From the NCBI GenBank assembly GCA_035582835.1, contig JAYKAV010001798.1:711740-775739 (forward strand): a stretch of DNA of 64,000 nt, given 5' to 3'. Below, piece by piece: positions 61,538 through 64,000 of this stretch. A program made the translations under genes and the position numbers. The DNA is from Phoebastria nigripes (Eukaryota; Chordata; Aves; Procellariiformes; Diomedeidae). The first letter of the stretch is position 1; every line of letters begins with the position of its first letter. Below the pieces are notes generated by a model. The model was not told the origin of the DNA. It saw only the letters and a program-made list of their open reading frames with translations, and did not search any database.

Positions 61538-63918
61538 CTGAGAGAGGAGAGCAACGTACATATGTTAAAGGGGACAAAAGCTTATCACTTCTTACGACAA
61601 CATTTTGTTGCACTGAACAGGCTTATTTGTCTGCAATAAATGCATAAATAATGCTTCTAAATTACATTTGTTTCTACTTAACACACATTTTTGATGTTCT
61701 GGGGAACTGGGCCCATCTAGAGTCGACAGCTACAGACTCCAAGTCTTTGATGCCTAATGCCAACAGCTCCTCCCCCTGCCAGATCAACAAGGGGGCGATA
61801 CGGGCAACCTTGGATGGATGTGGTGAAAGGTTCTTGCTTTCCCAAAGCCTCCTACTATAGCGACAAGTGAAATCTGTCAGTGCATATATGCATAGAAAAT
61901 GCATATAAAAATAAGGCCATTAAATTACAGTGTTATGGCTAAACACTCTTGTATAGGCAGTCTCTTACTCAGGAGAGAACTCAGGAAGAATTATTTTAAC
62001 ACTGGAAAACAGTGCAAATGCAAGCAAGTCTGTACATCACAGCATAGCTAACAACCTTAATGCAATGTCCTTCTGAAATGCATACTGGGTAAGTCATCAT
62101 CTTCCAGCCACAAAACAAACCACACACAAAAAAACCCAAAAAAACAAACCAGCCTTGCCTTTGAACCTGGGGTCATTATCTGAACACGGGGTCATTACCA
62201 CTCTGAACTCTACCATTACTTGTTTCGATTCAGTCAATCGTACATACCTAATACCTTAAACAGATAGTTTTTAGTGTGGATTATCAAACAACATAAATTT
62301 TTATTATATATATAAATATAAAAGGATATAAAGGTATCATTTCTCTGTGCTGTTCATTTTTTGGATTCACAACATTTAATTTTTACATATATAAACCAAA
62401 AAAATAATGCAAAACCCCCACACCTATAATGACTGAAAATTGCAATGTTTTCCTCTTCAAAGCTGAGTCACGTAAATGAGGAGGTTCTACTTTGGTTTTT
62501 TTTTTAAGCTGGGCAGAAAAATGTTTGAAGACTAGGGATTAGGAAAAAACCACAAAATTTCTGCAGAAACATACTAATTCAGCATTTAACAGAATTTATA
62601 TTCTTTAGTGATGAAATACTTCACTTAAGCACTTCGTAAGTGTCATGTAATTGAAGTATTTGGATGATTTTTCCAAACTTCAGTTTTTTATTCTGGAAAA
62701 AAATGACTTTTTTAAAATTTGATTTTAAACCAAAGCTTCTCTGAAGCTTCTCACTAAAACTTGAAAGTTGATGGTCTAAGCATGGGTGTGAGAACCCAAG
62801 TCCTGCAGAAGCAGCAGCCAGGTGTGTAGACGTGAAGGGAAGGACAGAAACCGCACAATCCCACGTACACTGGGAGCGAAGGCTCAGTTTTCCTCTCAGT
62901 GCCTAAGGCGGGATGCAGGTTCTAAAACAAAATGCCAAACACGTTTTGTTCGAAAAGAACTTGGCAGTGAATCCACTAGTTCTGTCACATCACACAGACG
63001 GTGATCTGATCATCCTCCAAGCCTTCTCAGTCTGGTTAAAACAAAACTTCTCTGTAACATTAAAAGTGTAAACAGACCTCCCTCTCTCTAGGGCCTGTCA
63101 GCTCTCTCCTTTGCTTGATGCTGGGTTTAAAGCTGGCAGAGCGAACCTCTCTGACTCCTAAATCCTGGGTCAGATGAACTCTCCTGTGGGTTGGAACCCG
63201 CAGTTTTTACACACATAAGTTATGGTGGGGTTAACAACAGTACACGAAAGGAAAAAGAATACCTAAAGAAAATTAATTTTCTCTTTGCTACGTTTTTAAA
63301 AGATGGTATTTAGAAACAGTAAAAATAATGTATTTGTTTAGAGACAAACTGTGGACTTTCAGCCCAGAAAGCTGCATTTCCCCGAGTTTAACTATTACTG
63401 CCTTCCAAGACAAAGCCATTAGATCTTCCAGCAGTCAGAGGCAACAACATCTCTGTCAGAGGTAAGACCATAGTGCACATCGCTATTATCAGACTCATTT
63501 GGTGCTGCTTTTAGAAAGAACAACNGATCAGCTACAGTACAAAACTTGCTTCATCATGAACTTCAACACTTTGTATACTCCATAAAAAACTCTTCTTAAT
63601 TGGGCCACATATAAAGAATTTTGTTTGGAGTTGCCACTTGATAATTCACAGTTTCTATCTGGAGGCTGGGGATAAGTAGACCTCTTTCCTTCGCATGAAA
63701 TACTGATTTAGAAATTGAATGGTGTCTGGACTCCCGCTAAACACTGACTGCAGCACACCCTGAACACTGACTGCAGCACACCCTGCCCCTAGATGAGAAC
63801 AAACTCCTTCAGCGCCCTGGAGTGGATATTAGTGTTTGTCTTCTGTCAGCCTGCACTTACCAGGCTGTAGATCATGGCAGGCTCCAGCATTCCTTTACTT
63901 AAAGGCACAGAGGAATGC
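61311..63918 (-). CDS. CSPP1: CSPP1 (centrosome and spindle pole-associated protein 1), last five coding exons; 5' part outside window
   Basis: CSPP1 is a microtubule-organising protein of centrosomes, spindle poles and cilia; loss in humans causes a Joubert-type ciliopathy. The minus-strand exons are 63918-63861, 62921-62869, 62001-61969, 61854-61685 and 61537-61311. Each has an AG acceptor and GT donor, and the phases (0, 2, 2, 1 at successive junctions) fit without an internal stop. The last exon has SLGEADELLKHAPSNAGRR, VDTVATEPWLRPGTSETLQ and the C-terminus SWQGLSTAHG, which I associate with CSPP1. In vertebrates CSPP1 lies tail-to-tail with ARFGEF1, as here. The first four exons rest mainly on splice and phase logic. 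Confidence 0.75.
61685..61854 (-). CDS. CSPP1: CSPP1 penultimate coding exon
   Basis: 170 nt, phase 2 in and 1 out: RRLWESKNLSPHPSKVARI, then EELLALGIKDLESVAVDSRW. The acceptor is CGCTATAG. Three overlapping GT donors exist at 61686-61681; only the middle one (GTGTTA) keeps frame with the last exon, and it is a weak match to consensus. Confidence 0.65.
61969..62001 (-). CDS. CSPP1: CSPP1 33-bp microexon (predicted)
   Basis: 33 nt, phase 2 in and out, encoding VKIILPEFSP plus split codons. It is bounded by the strong acceptor TTTGCACTGTTTTCCAG and donor GTAAGA. Phase 2 on both sides matches the neighbouring exons exactly, and skipping it would remain in frame. No homology check was possible. 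Confidence 0.6.
62869..62921 (-). CDS. CSPP1: CSPP1 53-bp exon (predicted)
   Basis: 53 nt, phase 0 in and 2 out, encoding NLHPALGTERKTEPSLP plus two bases. The acceptor is GCATTTTGTTTTAG and the donor GTACGT. Its phases bridge the flanking exons exactly. An alternative donor two bases earlier would break the frame. Confidence 0.6.
62922..63860 (-). other. CSPP1: CSPP1 intron 62922-63860
   Basis: 939-bp intron with a perfect 23-bp tandem duplication (63740-63785) and an N at 63525. No recognised transposon. The other introns (61538-61684, 61855-61968 and 62002-62868) show nothing notable. Confidence 0.6.
63740..63785. repeat. Perfect 23-bp tandem duplication
   Basis: AACACTGACTGCAGCACACC followed by CTG occurs twice in a row without mismatch, suggesting a recent duplication or an assembly slip. 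Intronic to the minus-strand gene. Confidence 0.9.
63861..63918 (-). CDS. CSPP1: CSPP1 58-bp exon (predicted)
   Basis: 58 nt, phase 1 in and 0 out, encoding HSSVPLSKGMLEPAMIYSL after one leading base. The donor GTAAGTGC is strong and the acceptor is GAGACTTTTTAG. Preceding exons lie beyond the window. Confidence 0.6.
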
Positions 63919-64000
63919 CTAAAAAGTCTCAAGCAATTTAGGCAACTTCTCTTACATATAGCAGGGTCTCAGCCACATACCTAACGTGCTCAAAGCTGTG

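Overview
The window is vertebrate nuclear DNA, almost certainly from a bird. It is AT-rich and intron-rich, and its recognisable interspersed repeats are CR1 LINE fragments ending in the ATTCTATGAT-type 3' tail. No bacterial, plasmid or viral gene organisation was seen. Scattered single Ns and a 13-base N run mark it as a draft assembly.

Positions 1-57,810 hold most of one plus-strand gene, ARFGEF1, which encodes BIG1, the brefeldin-A-inhibited exchange factor for class I ARF GTPases at the trans-Golgi. I placed 35 coding exons between 5,726 and 56,499. All 34 junctions are GT-AG and keep phase, giving 1,691 codons plus a TAG stop. The first roughly 150 residues (start of the DCB domain) and the promoter lie upstream of the window. 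The HUS box, the Sec7 domain with its glutamic finger, the brefeldin-sensitivity residues, the KPKR signal and the C-terminal HDS repeats are all present. The 3'UTR runs from 56,500 to about 57,810, and there is a second poly(A) signal only about 50 bases after the stop.

Positions 57,811-60,675 are intergenic and I see no gene there. From about 60,675 to 64,000 a second gene lies tail-to-tail on the minus strand. Its last five coding exons, including a 33-bp microexon, form one phase-consistent chain ending in a stop at 61,311. The C-terminal sequence and the position next to the ARFGEF1 3' end point to CSPP1, a centrosome/cilium protein.

The rest is intron sequence: four CR1 fragments, all antisense to ARFGEF1, long homopolymer and simple repeats, a few short tandem duplications, and one suspicious duplication around an assembly gap at 39,652-39,874. 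I found no CRISPR, operon, RNA gene or clearly new biological system. The most useful leads are the duplication at the gap, the proximal poly(A) signal, the CSPP1 exon chain and two unexplained intronic segments.
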